Shown here: in pieces, positions 51,920-62,699 of the stretch
How positions within the stretch are numbered: the stretch's first letter is position 1
How the letters are laid out: every line of letters begins with the position of its first letter
NCBI RefSeq assembly: GCF_024679095.1
Contig: NC_066563.1
Coordinates: 3,177,428-3,241,427, forward strand
DNA: 64,000 nt
Direction: 5' to 3'
DNA from: Eriocheir sinensis
Taxonomy: Eukaryota; Arthropoda; Malacostraca; Decapoda; Varunidae
The notes under the pieces: generated by a model
Databases searched by the model: none
What the model saw: the letters and a program-made list of their open reading frames with translations, nothing else
What the model was told of the DNA's origin: nothing
Program-made: the position numbers and the translations under genes

Positions 51920-54100
51920 ACAACGAAAGCAAGGTCGAGGGTAAGACCAAGGGTTCTAGGGCAACACGGATCACTGGGAACGAGGAGAAAGTGAAGGCAG
52001 AGGAAGAATAGGAAATCGACTCCACAGTATAACCCAGCACACTCGCCCTTCCTCTCCCTACTGGAAAAAGTATAATCCAGCCCAGTAGCCCTTCCTCTCC
52101 CTGCTAGAAAAAGTATAATCCAGCCCAGTAGCCCTTCCTCTCCCTGCTAGAAAAAGTATAATCCAGCACACTCGCCCTTCCTCTCCCTTCTGGAAAAAGT
52201 ATAATCCAGCCCACTCGCCCTTCCTCTCCCTGCTAGAAAAAGTATAATCCAGCCCAGTAGCCCTTCCTCTCCCTGCTAGAAAAAGTATAATCCAGCCCAG
52301 TAGCCCTTCCTCTCCCTGCTAGAAAAAGTATAATCCAGCCCAGTAGCCCTTCCTCTCCCTGCTAGAAAAAGTATAATCCAGCCCGCTATCCCTTCCTCTC
52401 CCTGCTAGAAAAAGTATAATCCAGCCCACTCGCCCTTCCTCTCCCTGCTAGAAAAAGTATAATCCAGCCCGCTATCCCTTCCTCTCCCTGCTGGATAAAA
52501 GAGTAACACAATCATATAGACGAATGCAAGGTCGAGGAAGAACTGGACCTTTATGAGAAAGTAAAGACGAGGAGAAAGCGAACCCAGGAGAATACAGGAA
52601 AAAGAGGTCGTGTCTAAAATATAACCCACACCAGCTTTTCTCTCCATCCTAAAAATCACCCCCATAAGCATATATACAAAGAGAAAACGAGGTTAAAGCC
52701 AAAAAAAAAGTATAGGATTTCACGAGTCACTGAGGACGCGGAGAAAACGAAAGCAAGGAGAAAATAACGGAACATCGACCCTTGTATAACTCTCCTCTTC
52801 TCCGTGTAATAGTGAAGAAAAAAACATTGTCACACAGAACGACAGCAAGGTTGAGATTAAGAGGGAGGGCATCACGGGCCACTGAGGGCGAGGAGAAAGA
52901 GAAAGCAGGAAAAAAAGGAATGGGAAATTGATAGTAAAGGATAACCCACACAGGCTCTGCTTTCCTCTACTTTGTCATATTGAAACACGAGCATATCATA
53001 CGGAACTGAGGGCATCACGGGCCACCAAGGACGAGGAGAAAGCGAACGCAGGAAAAAAGAAATGGGAGGTTGATACTAAAGGATGACCCACACAAGCTTT
53101 CCTCTCCTTCATGCAATAGTGAACCACGAGCATTTACAGAACGAAAGCAAGGTGGAGGCTGAGACTGAGGGCATCACGGGCCGCTGAGGACGAGAAGAAA
53201 GTGAATGCAGGAAAAGAAGAATGAAGTGTTGATACGAATGGATGACCCACACAAGCTTTCCTCGCCTTCCTGTATAATAGTAAAACGCGAGCATATCACT
53301 GAGGACGAAAGCAAGGTGGAGGCTGAGACTGAGGGCATCACGGGCCACTGAGGACGAGAAGAGAGTGAACGCAGGAAAAGAGGAATAAAGTGTTGATATG
53401 AAAGGATGACCCACACAAGCTTTCCTCGCCTTCCTGTATAATAGTAAAACACGAGCAAGATGGAGGCTGAGACTGACGGCATCACGGGCCACTGAGGACG
53501 AGAAGAAAGTGAATGCAGGAAAAAAGAAAAGAAATGGAGGCCTGACACTGAAGGATAACCCACATATACGCTTTCCTCTTCTTGTAACTGTAAAACACGA
53601 GCGTATTATACAGAACGAAAGAGCATCACGGGTCACTGAGGGCGTGGAAAAAGCGGAAGCAGAAGCAGAAAAGTCACTTGAGATCGACACCAAGACACAG
53701 CTCATACCAGCCTTATATACCTCTTTTCTCTTACACAGGTCCACACAAACATATATAAAAGACGAAAGCAAGGTCGACGGGAACAAACAGAGTATCACGA
53801 GCCACGCCAATGACTACGAGGAGACTGTGAAGGAGGAGCGAAACGGAACAGAGAAATACATCGACCCGAAAGTAAATCCAACACAAGTCTCTCCTCTCCC
53901 TAATCCATACGCCTCAAGGTGACTCACAGGACAAAGTAACAAGGATATGGACCCTTACACTCCCTTACGAGACCTTTGTAGATGGAGCATAAAGGAGCAT
54001 GAAATGGACACTAAAATATAACCCACGCCATCCTTCCTTTTCCTTAATATGACAGAGTGACCAGTGAGGGGGCCCTAGATTCCCTTATGAGAGGTCTCGG
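51920..54100. repeat. Diverged ~158-bp satellite, about 12 units
   Basis: A unit runs: CGAAAGCAAGGT(C/G)GAGG, CATCACGGGCCACTGAGG, ACGAGGAGAAAG(C/T)GAA, GCAGGAAAA, TGATACTAAAGG, ATGACCCACACAAGCTTTCC, then AATAGTGAAACACGAGCAT. The ACCCACAC anchor recurs near 52621, 52783, 52941, 53083, 53242, 53406, 53555, 53703, 53881 and 54018, spacings about 137-178 bp. Minus-strand frames of up to 233 codons with repeated ARDALSLSL-type segments are translations of this array. The first unit (from ~51920) hosts the 43-bp array. Confidence 0.92.
52028..52500. repeat. 43-bp minisatellite, 11 units, nested in the 158-bp satellite
   Basis: Units start every 43 bp from 52028 to 52458 without indels. Each is TATAATCCAGC + variable octamer + CCCTTCCTCTCCCT + GCTAGAAAAAG. 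The octamer varies: CACACTCG (units 1, 4), CCCAGTAG (2, 3, 6, 7, 8), CCCACTCG (5, 10), CCCGCTAT (9, 11). Unit 1 (TATAACCCAGCACAC) corresponds to the ATAACCCACAC segment of the surrounding 158-bp unit, so the array is an internal expansion of one satellite monomer. Confidence 0.97.
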
Positions 54101-55232
54101 GTAAGTCTTGGGGGAGTCAGGGGGAGTCACCAGTCATTCAGGGTCTTATGTTACGGCCGAAGTCCCTCCCCAGCCACGCGCCTCGCTCAGGGGTGAAGTT
54201 ACTCGCCCTGTTAGTTGGCGGCGTGGCGGAGCTGTCTTGTGGTAGCGGCCGCGTGGGACCTTGACTTGTGGTGTGTGTGTTTGTAATAATATTTGTTTGT
54301 TTGTAAGTCAGTTTGTGCATTTGTTTTTTAGTTTATTTGTTTGTTTATTTGTTTCTATGTTTGTAAGCTTGTTTATTTATCTCTTTCTACGTTTGTTCTT
54401 TGTTAATTTGAGTGTGTGTGGGCGTGAGAGTTGGGACGGAGGAGAGGAAACTCGACAGGCGTGTGCGGACCGAGAGCTACAGAGGCACAGAGACACAGAC
54501 AGCCGGATACCGATAGACAGAAGCCCCGGAATAGCAACGGAAAACGAGACAAAGACAAATGCATACAGAGACATCTGGGTAGAGGCGGAGGCAGACACTG
54601 ATAGACAAAGACAGATGCACAGAGAAAGAAGAAGAGACAGAGACAAATGCTGCCGGAGAAACGCAAAGCGAGAATGGTAAAGGAAACACGACAAAAATAA
54701 GGCGAGGATGAAAATAAATGATAAAGACAGACAAAGAAAGAAAAATGGAAGATTAGGATAGCGAGAACCAGATGAGTAAAGACAAAGAACAAAGAAAAGC
54801 CAGAGAGTAGTGGAAGCAGACGGGGATAACAAAAGGCACAGATAAGCAGATAAGAAGATAAAGAAAAAATAACAGGGAAAGAAGAATTAATAATAACTCT
54901 AGAAAACACAGAACAAAGAAACAGGCAGAGAAAGCTAGACAAAGGAACCAAATAACAAACACGAAATAAAAGACATATACTGAAACAAACAAATCTTATC
55001 TGACGCACTTAAAAACAAACATACAGCGCACATTTATTTTCCAACTATGCAAAAATAAACTAGCATACGTTTTTCTTGTTTACGTCGTTCGCTCCTACGG
55101 AAAACCAGGTAATATCAGGTGCCCTGGTTTGCACAGTGAAGGTAAGTCACCTGCCCGGGGGAACCTTTGATCAGGTAGTAGAAAATTAACACCTGAATCA
55201 CCTTAATTAAAATACCTGCATCTGTATTACCT

Positions 55233-55235
<3 letters not shown>
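54101..55235. other. No gene seen
   Basis: Purine-rich 54420-54960 with AGACAGA/ACAAAGA words. Long minus frames here are Ser/Leu/Phe-rich composition. Confidence 0.6.
54285..54360. repeat. Degenerate (TTTG)n tract
   Basis: TTTG/TTTA tetranucleotides interrupted by short unique bases. Confidence 0.85.

Positions 55236-55279
<44 letters not shown>
55236..55279. repeat. (GA)n microsatellite, 44 bp
   Basis: Pure GA run. Confidence 0.98.
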
Positions 55280-55281
<2 letters not shown>

Positions 55282-55457
55282 TATTGCGTATTTACCTAAT
55301 TGTAATGACCTAACTGTGGTATACATGAGATAAACTATGCCCGTAGTGGCCCATCAGCCGCATAATTGTCGTATTTGCTTCAAAACATGTTCGTACACTT
55401 CTGCGTGTTTGTTTATGTCAACGGCTCTGTTTGGAAACGTGTGCATCCTGGGGTCAG

Positions 55458-55459
<2 letters not shown>

Positions 55460-55543
<84 letters not shown>
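55460..55543. repeat. (GT)n microsatellite, 84 bp
   Basis: Pure GT run. Confidence 0.98.
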
Positions 55544-55548
<5 letters not shown>

Positions 55549-56569
55549 TCCTCTCAAACTCAGCGAATAACGTGCACCAAAAGGACACTTCCAATTTGTT
55601 TCCCCTCTGGCATTCTTTTACTTTATAGTTGAAATGCCGCTAAATAAAAAAAAGGGGGGGATTTGAGAATTTCCAGACTTTTTTCCGTTAGGGACTTCGA
55701 TGAACTTTTTTTCTCCTTCACTCCTTTTATCATCATCATCCTACGCATATTTTCTTCCGCTTTCATTTTATCCTTCCTCGTTGAAACATTATCATATATA
55801 TATTTTTTCAGACTAACGAACGCTTGTTTTTCAGTTTCTTTTTCCCATTTTCTCTTTTCAGTCCTTCGCTGAAACACATTAATTTTCCCAGGCTTCCACA
55901 TTACATTTTCTTTTGTGTTCCCGTCTCATCAGAAACGCAACGATTTTGCCTTCAATTTCCACCCGATACGTTTTTCTTTTTCCTTCCCACCCCATCGAGT
56001 TCGTCTAATTTTTCCATTCAGATATTCGATAATTTCCGCCCCTTTGCTGCCGCCGCGAGGTACGATTGTTTTACTTTCACTCACTGGTATTATTGAATAT
56101 TGTTTATCAGAAAAAAAAGGATGGCCATTACGGGGGCTTACGGTTTAGTTCTTTTGTGTGCTGAATTTGAAATGCTTGCAAGTTTCTTTTACTTTTTCTT
56201 CCCCGCCGTTTTTTTTTGTTACATCCAAAACTTGTGTGAGAAATCTACGAAGCAAACAAAGAAGGGGAAAACAATGGTGAGTATAATATGAAGATAGGAA
56301 GCGAGCATTAAGGAGCTGGCAAAGGTTGAAGATATTCTAATGTCGATTGAACAAAAACGCGAGACTATGAAGTACGAAAACATAAAGAACAAAACAACGA
56401 TAAAGCAAAGAAAACAAAGGAAAACCCGTAAAGAACAAGAAATGTACATAAAACTGCAAACAGATGGACAACCAAAGTAATCGAGCGACAATTCAGAAAC
56501 TGTAGGAGGAGTGACAACCCAAACTGTAGAAGTCGGAGTAGACAGAGGAGCAGGTGGAGAGATTAAATT
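55544..56569. other. No gene seen
   Basis: T-rich to about 56230, then A-rich DNA leading into the LINE tail; the A-rich part may be an older portion of that element. Confidence 0.5.
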
Positions 56570-56703
56570 AGAGCCTTTGCCGGAGCAGGACGGAGTACAC
56601 AAAAATCAGACAGACCAACATCAGAGAGAGGTGGAGGACATTGGTGGATTCCTTTGTCCTGCAGTGAACGTATAATGGCTGAAGATGATGAGGATGATGA
56701 AAA
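56570..56703 (+). mobile_element. RTE-like LINE 3' end with GATGA tail
   Basis: The frame ending at a stop at 56665-56667 reads NIRERWRTLVDSFVLQ, matching the R-x-R-W-R-x-L-V ending common in RTE/BovB-type endonuclease-reverse transcriptase ORFs. It is followed by about 35 bp finishing in a GATGATGAGGATGATGA simple tail, as RTE elements often do. The 5' boundary is uncertain because the frame closes upstream at a TAG. Confidence 0.5.
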
Positions 56704-56999
56704 CTCTTCCTTCATTAATATTTTTGAGGTCTGAATTCTTACAATCTTTTCTTCCTCGCCGTCACTTTCGTTACCCCAAACCCTATTTCATCTGTGAGCT
56801 TTTATGAAATTATTCCTCCATTATTCTCTATTTTATCATAATCATACTTGTTGTTATTATCGCCCACTAAAACTGTTCCTGACTGGTTCTATGTATACCT
56901 TTTAAGCTTCCTGTGCGCCAATGAGCTTATGTTATTTTTTTTCTTCCCAAGGTAGGTTAAGTAGTGTGCCAGTTTCCCTTCCTTGAAATACCAGTGTTA

Positions 57000-58060
57000 T
57001 ATTTTCGCCGATCCTTTGAGTCAACGCGTTTGTTCCTTTGTCTCCTGTACATTTTCCTTTGTTTCATGGCTCGCCGCCCGTTCCTATGCTTCGGTGTAGG
57101 CATTTTCTTGTAAATATATGATCGTTCCGATGTTTTTTGTCCCACGTGCAATGCCAGTGTGATGGTTTCCTCGTCTCCGCCTACACAGCATTTGTTTCTT
57201 TGTCCCTCGGTGTACCAGTGTCATCATTCCTTTGTTCTTTACGTTTTCGCAAATCGCAAGGAATTTGGTCCTTTCTCTGCGGGTAAGTGTATTGTTTTCC
57301 TTTTTCACTACCACTTAAAGTATAAATTCTTCTTTGTTTATTATCCTTTACATGTATAAGGTTCTTTTTGCTTTTGTCAGTGTAAATCTACCTTTTTTTC
57401 TAACTGATGTAATGTTTCCGTTTCTGCCTATCAGTGTTCATTTCAGTTTCCTCGTTTATGTACATTTTCCTTTATTCTTTAACACTTTTAGGTACAAATG
57501 CTGGATCTCTATTTCTTTGTTTCCGTCAATGAAAATTTAAGTTTCGTCACTGGTATGATCGTTTCTTTGTTCACCTCCACGTACAGGTGTAATTGTGACT
57601 TTACTGCCATTTACTGGTGTTAGTCTTCCTTTGTTTATTTCCTTGTACAGATGTAATGATTTGTTTATTGCCATTTACACGTCTCCTTGTTCCTTTGTTC
57701 ATTGCCAATTACAGGTGTGAGTCTTCCTTTGTTTCTGCTTCCTCTGTTTACTGTTTCCTTTGTTCCTGCAGTCTCAGTGATGTACTTGTTCCCTTGTTCA
57801 TTACCACTTAAATTTACAACTTCCTTTATACGTCAATCAGTGTAAATTTACGTTTGCTCCCTGATGTGCTTGATCCTTTGTTCTTTTGTAGTAGCCGTGG
57901 AAGTGTTCCTTTGTTAATGGGTCGCAGCAATCGTTGCTTTGTCCTTGTTTACCTGTTCGGATGTTTCTTTGTGTCTTTGTACCGAAGTTGTTGCTTTCTT
58001 CTTTTCGAGTTTGTTTCTTCCTTCATTAAGCAATAATTATATTTTCTTTAAACCCGTCGA
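57000..58060. repeat. Highly degenerate ~32-bp tandem repeat, T-rich
   Basis: Variants of CCTTTGTTCATTGCCA-TTACAGGTGTAATGATT recur many times. They are clearest at 57560-57735, where five successive units of about 30-34 bp can be read. Elsewhere only CCTTTGTT and (A/T)CAGTGTAA words persist. Confidence 0.6.
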
Positions 58061-58699
58061 GCAAATGCTTTCTTTTCTGAGCGTCTTATTTTCCGTAAGA
58101 ATAGATTTACATCTTCCACCTTTTTAATACGTTTAGAACTAATGTTTCTCTGTTTGCTCAAGGTGCTGCCACATGCAAGAACGCGTACCCTGGCACCATT
58201 GAGTATTTTTCTTCCGTCTGGAACCACCTTAAGTTATTGATACTTCCCTTAATGGACAATTGCACTGGCGTCAATATTTCTATTTATCGGTTCTTCACTT
58301 CCTTTGTTTCTTCTTCTTAACCCAAGAAATTCTATATTTCCTATTCGGGAAAGACTCTTGCTCGAGTAAAATTCTTTTTTTTTTTTCCGAAGTGATGGTT
58401 TATGTTTTCTACCCCTTGCGTCAATATTTTCTCACGCGTGGCTCACTTTAATTGGATTCCTTGTCCCGAATGTTAATGAAGTTACTTGTTTGCGCCTGGA
58501 AGCAAAGCAATTTGGCTCTTTATTTTCAGTAGCCAAGTAAGTCGTTTCCACCGTTGTTTGTTACTGTATACACACTTATTTGTTACTTAGCGGCAACGCT
58601 ACCAGCTTTACTTGTGACTATTTTCAAACAGGTAGTAAATTTGTATAAAAGTGCAATATAAAGTCGTTCCCTCCCTTTCCACACGTCAGCCAAGTTAAT

Positions 58700-59180
58700 T
58701 CCTTTGTTTACTGATGCAGGATATTTGCAACTCTAATGTTCAGCGTCAATGTTACCGGCTCTAGTCGTGACGCTACTTTTCGACACAACGTTGAGGAAGT
58801 TTGTAACATGTCAAGCAACGAGTTCCCTCGATTACATGTGCAGCCTGCCTTTATTTACGTTAAGGAGACACACCACGGGCTATATAAAGGAAAGAGTTTT
58901 TATTTCTCCAATAGAGACATTAGGAGATGGCAGATGTTTTTTTGTTACAGCCACTTGCTCTCTTCTTTACTACCAAGTGTTAATGTTAATGAATCTTGTT
59001 CCAACGCTACTTTACAGCACAAAGAGTGGCAGAAAATAAGCTTTGCAATTTGTGTCTACGCTTTCATTTGACAGTTAAGATATTTTGTTGTTGCGGAGAG
59101 TGGCTTCTTCACTACCCGGCGTCACTGTAATGGTCTCGTGTTGTGCCGCTACCTTACGACGCAGAGCAAGGCCGTAATTC
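58700..59180. repeat. Degenerate longer tandem repeat
   Basis: GCGTCAATGTTACCGGCTCT...CGCTACTTTTCGACAC (58743) resembles AGTGTTAATGTTAATGAATC...CGCTACTTTACAGCAC (58976) and GGCGTCACTGTAATGGTCTC...CGCTACCTTACGACGC (59119). A frame of 111 codons shows two SVNV...NATL-like segments because of this. Confidence 0.55.
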
Positions 59181-60013
59181 CGTGCAAAAGTGGCAGTAAG
59201 TAGGAATGGCAGTTTTCCTCTTTATATCCTAAAAGTGTTTTCTGGCCCCTGAGTGCTCGCTGTCTGCCCGCTTCAGTGCGCCGGGGAAAAGAGTTCTTTG
59301 CATTTTAATTCAGACTCGTTGTGCTAATGAATTTGTGCTATGCTTCCTGTACCAGCGTATTTTTTCTTTGTTTGTTTTTTGCGTCCGTGAAACATTGTGG
59401 TTTATTATTTTTTTTCTCTCTTTCCTTTGTGAATGTGTTTTTCTTTCTTCAGTGTGTTTTCTTTACGAGCCATGAAACAACGTATTACTCTTGTTTTCCT
59501 GGTGTTTTACATTTCTGTGTCTGTGAGTCGTTTCAGTTTAATTCCTTGGAGTGTAAAACCTTTTTTCATTATTCCTCAACGACGGGCATCGCTTTCTTTC
59601 TATCTCTATTAAGCTAACTTTCTATTTGAAGTTTGTGGGCAACTGTACCTTAACGTTACATGTATCTCAGAGTAAACCTTTTTCTTTTGAGCTAAAATCG
59701 TCTATGTAAGTTTCTTTATCACACTGTGCTGTCCTCAGTGCATTTCCTTTCTCTTTTCTCTTATAAAGTACGACCATGCATATAATTGTTCCCTTATCAC
59801 ACAATCTTGTTCTCAGCGTATTAATTCTTTTTTTTTTTTTACGGTAAGATCGTGCCTTGAGCTCCAGGCCTCGATTAACCTAATTTTGCAAGATTCTAAA
59901 TCTCTTACTTTACCTTTCTTTACTTCCAACTCCCTCTTCAGTCTCTTCTGAAGACTAAACCACACCACTTCTGCTCATATATTTTTTTGGCGTTTCAAAC
60001 TTATACTTATGAC
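59181..60013. other. No gene seen
   Basis: T-rich unique DNA. Confidence 0.6.
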
Positions 60014-60328
60014 TTAGGCTCGTATTCTCAAACATTTCGGGGCTTACACACCCACATTTGATAAGGCTTTCGTAGACGTCGTGGGTATTTCTATGAGTAG
60101 TATTATGACTTTAGTGATAGTTTGGGAGCGGTGCGAAGCGGGCTTTTTTTTCTGCACTCTTTTTGTTGCCCTTGAGCCGTCTCCTTTGTTATATATATAT
60201 AAAAAAAGTTTGACAAGGCCCCTGCACCATAAATGTGAAAAAACACTGAAGAGAACCCGACTAATCTTCGTTGTTGCCTCTGGAAGTATTTAGTGAGAGT
60301 CGAAAGCCTCCGAGAATACGGGCGCCTA
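60014..60328. mobile_element. MITE-like element, copy C (carries a nested insertion)
   Basis: The ends are short inverted repeats: CTCGTATTCTC at the left (60019 on) and GAGAATACGGG at the right, ending near 60322. The interior has no coding potential. Two diverged relatives occur at 47480-47673 and 39168-39386, sharing blocks such as CTTTCGTAG, GATAGTTTGACAAGGCC and GTCGAAAGC. This copy is interrupted at 60125-60206. The target duplication is uncertain, and the superfamily is not recognised. Confidence 0.6.
60125..60206 (+). mobile_element. 82-bp nested retro-insertion (SINE/LINE 3' end)
   Basis: An insert between duplicated AGTTTG hexamers (60119-60124 and 60207-60212). When it is removed, the host MITE reads continuously in comparison with its 47480 relative (GTAGTTTGACAAGGCC). 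It starts GGAGCGGTGCGAAGCGGGC and ends in ATATATAT plus a run of A, as 3' ends of retroposons do. It appears 5'-truncated. I recall similar 3' tails in decapod SINEs, which needs a search. Confidence 0.65.
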
Positions 60329-60771
60329 GTGCCACACTGTGTTGAAAACAATGAACGCCCAGCCTGGCGAACGCCCTTCCCTCACGTCACTCAGGCTCAC
60401 ATTTAATCAGTCGTCCATCACTCGACTGTTTGCTGGAGGACACGTTCTGGTCGCGACGGAAAAATTGCGTCATAGTGGAATCAATAAATATATGATTGCC
60501 AACGTCGTATGTCTATCTATCATCTATACCTCTCTTTATATCTATTTGACTCCTCGTTCATCTGTGTATCCGTTAATCAACTTCGTAATGACATTTAAAT
60601 ACGTAAGACAAATAATCGCGATAATTTCACAAATATATATACAGAAAACAGTTATAAGACGACACCGTAGCCAGTACAAGCAGTTTCTCTCATTAGCTAC
60701 GGTCGAGAAGCGGGTTTGAGATAACATAAAAGTTTAATAAAGAAAGGATGATGATAGATAAAAAAAAGAAC

Positions 60772-60773
<2 letters not shown>

Positions 60774-60861
<88 letters not shown>
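60774..60861. repeat. (GA)n microsatellite, 88 bp
   Basis: Longest GA-oriented tract on this strand. Confidence 0.98.
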
Positions 60862-60862
<1 letters not shown>

Positions 60863-60984
60863 GACAACTTCACCTAATGAGAGCGATAAACAAGCAGAAA
60901 GAATGAAGAGAAAAATCAAAGAAACACCAACGAAAAGAAGAGAGACGAGTGGAAGTCAATAATCAATCACATCGTTCCAAGAAA

Positions 60985-60985
<1 letters not shown>

Positions 60986-61038
<53 letters not shown>
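60986..61038. repeat. (CA)n microsatellite, 53 bp
   Basis: Pure CA run. Confidence 0.98.
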
Positions 61039-61040
<2 letters not shown>

Positions 61041-62699
61041 CGGCGGGTTTGTGGTGGAGAAAGTCATTCATCTCCGCGACTCGCCACCATCAAGTCCGTC
61101 AAGTTGTGAGACAAAAACAACAAATGGACTGTGACCGAGGGACTGTTTCGCCTACTTATCATTTTAGATGCCACTATGACGGCGCGTGGGCTGAGAGGGT
61201 GAGGGGAGGGAGAGGAAGTAGGCGAGTGAAAGGGTAGACGAGTAAAGGGCAAGAAAAATAAAAGGAAGAAGAGGAGAAAGGAGGAATAAAGACGGAAAAT
61301 AAAGAGGAAAAGGAAGGGGGCACGTTGAAGAGTAAAGGAAAGGGAAAAGGAAGAGATGAAGAAAAAGGTAACAAGTAAACGAGTGAAGATAACAATGATA
61401 AGAGGATGAGGATGAGGAGTATGAGGAGAAAGATGAAGGGAACAATAAGCATGACTGGGGAAAAGGAGGAGAAAGGAGACGAGTATATAAGTAGAAAGGA
61501 AGGTAAGAGGATGAGTTAGAGACTGAAGGAGAAAAAGAAGTGGAAGAAGAGGAAAGGGAAGAGGACGAGTAGCCGGGTCGATCGCTGGGACAGACACACG
61601 TGGCTGGGCGAAGGGGTCGACGCATACGGGGAAACTTAAGGACACAAGTTGGCCAAGAGTTTTTGTTCCCTTTCGTTGGCGCATCACCGGAGATACGTGT
61701 CGAGGAGAGGGAAGGGAGGGAAGGAACCGGGTCGAGGGTCTATGAGAGGGGGATGCTCACTTTTATGCTGCGTGGAAATAAGATCAATTAAGAGGGGGAC
61801 GGAGGGAGACAGGGAGGGGAAAACAGCTTTCATCAGGAGAGGAAAAGGCTCTTATCTTTTCTCTCTCAAGGCCGATGCAGGATAACTAAGCCACGTTAAG
61901 GTTTGAAGTCACACGGATTACACATACACACACACAAAGTCTTCTCACAGCCAAAGAGTAAGTTACCTGACAGATAGCCTGAGGGAGGAGATGCACGCCG
62001 CCAGCCAGCACACACACGCGTCCCGCCACCGCCACCTCCTCCCCGCTGGGGCCTGCGAGGAGGAGTGGGCTGCCCGCCGCACCGCCGCCCGCCACAACCA
62101 CCGGCAGCGCCACCACCACCACCCTCACTGGCAGACGGGGGCGGGGCTGTTGCTGCTGCTGCTGTATCTGCACGGCGCAGCGCTGGTGATGGAGAAGCGG
62201 CCGGCGCCCTTCCACCGCCACCCACCACCACCACCACTGCCACCACCACTCCTCCAGTGGTGATCCACGACACCCCACTTAAGTTGTGAAGGGGGATATT
62301 AACCATGCGTCTCCCTCAGAAGAATCAAGGCCTCGTTCATCTGTGCCCCCGACGCCCAGGTCAAGGCACCGCTCCCCCCTCCCCTGAACCCCCACCCCCA
62401 AAGTAGCCACCTGCCGTAGTAAAATGGAGGACCCTTCTGGAATATTACGACCCCGCCTCTGCCTGACCCGGCCGGAGATGGGCCTTAAAGTTGAGGACAG
62501 CGCGCCGAGCTACTTTACCCGCCATTCCTCGGCCTCTACTTTGCATATATGCCGCGGCGCCTCGATTCCCTGTAAGCTCTCTCAGCCCCGTCGCCACCAC
62601 CACCGCCGCCGCTGCCGCCGCCCGTCCATCAATACCAAGACAGAAAACACCAGCAGATATTATCATTATTAGTACTATTGGTATTAGTGTAATCTTTCT
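61039..62699. other. Purine-rich DNA, then a GC-rich low-complexity block
   Basis: 61190-61570 is AGGAAG-rich. 61980-62260 and 62590-62640 are CCACCACC/GCCGCC-rich and open in several frames. A CAG|GTAACT donor-like site lies on the minus strand near 61970. No domain recognised. Confidence 0.45.

Noticed and set aside
52028..52500. CRISPR-like array
   Set aside because: The 43-bp units are contiguous, with no unique spacers, in a eukaryotic repeat setting; it is a minisatellite.
53109..53810. 233-codon minus frame with repeated segments
   Set aside because: Translation of the 158-bp satellite; spacings of 159, 164 and 149 bp shift the frame between units, so no repeat protein is maintained.
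58736..59071. 111-codon plus frame with two SVNV...NATL segments, resembling a repeat protein
   Set aside because: The similarity comes from old DNA tandem repeats, the third copy is out of frame, and no signal peptide or domain is visible.
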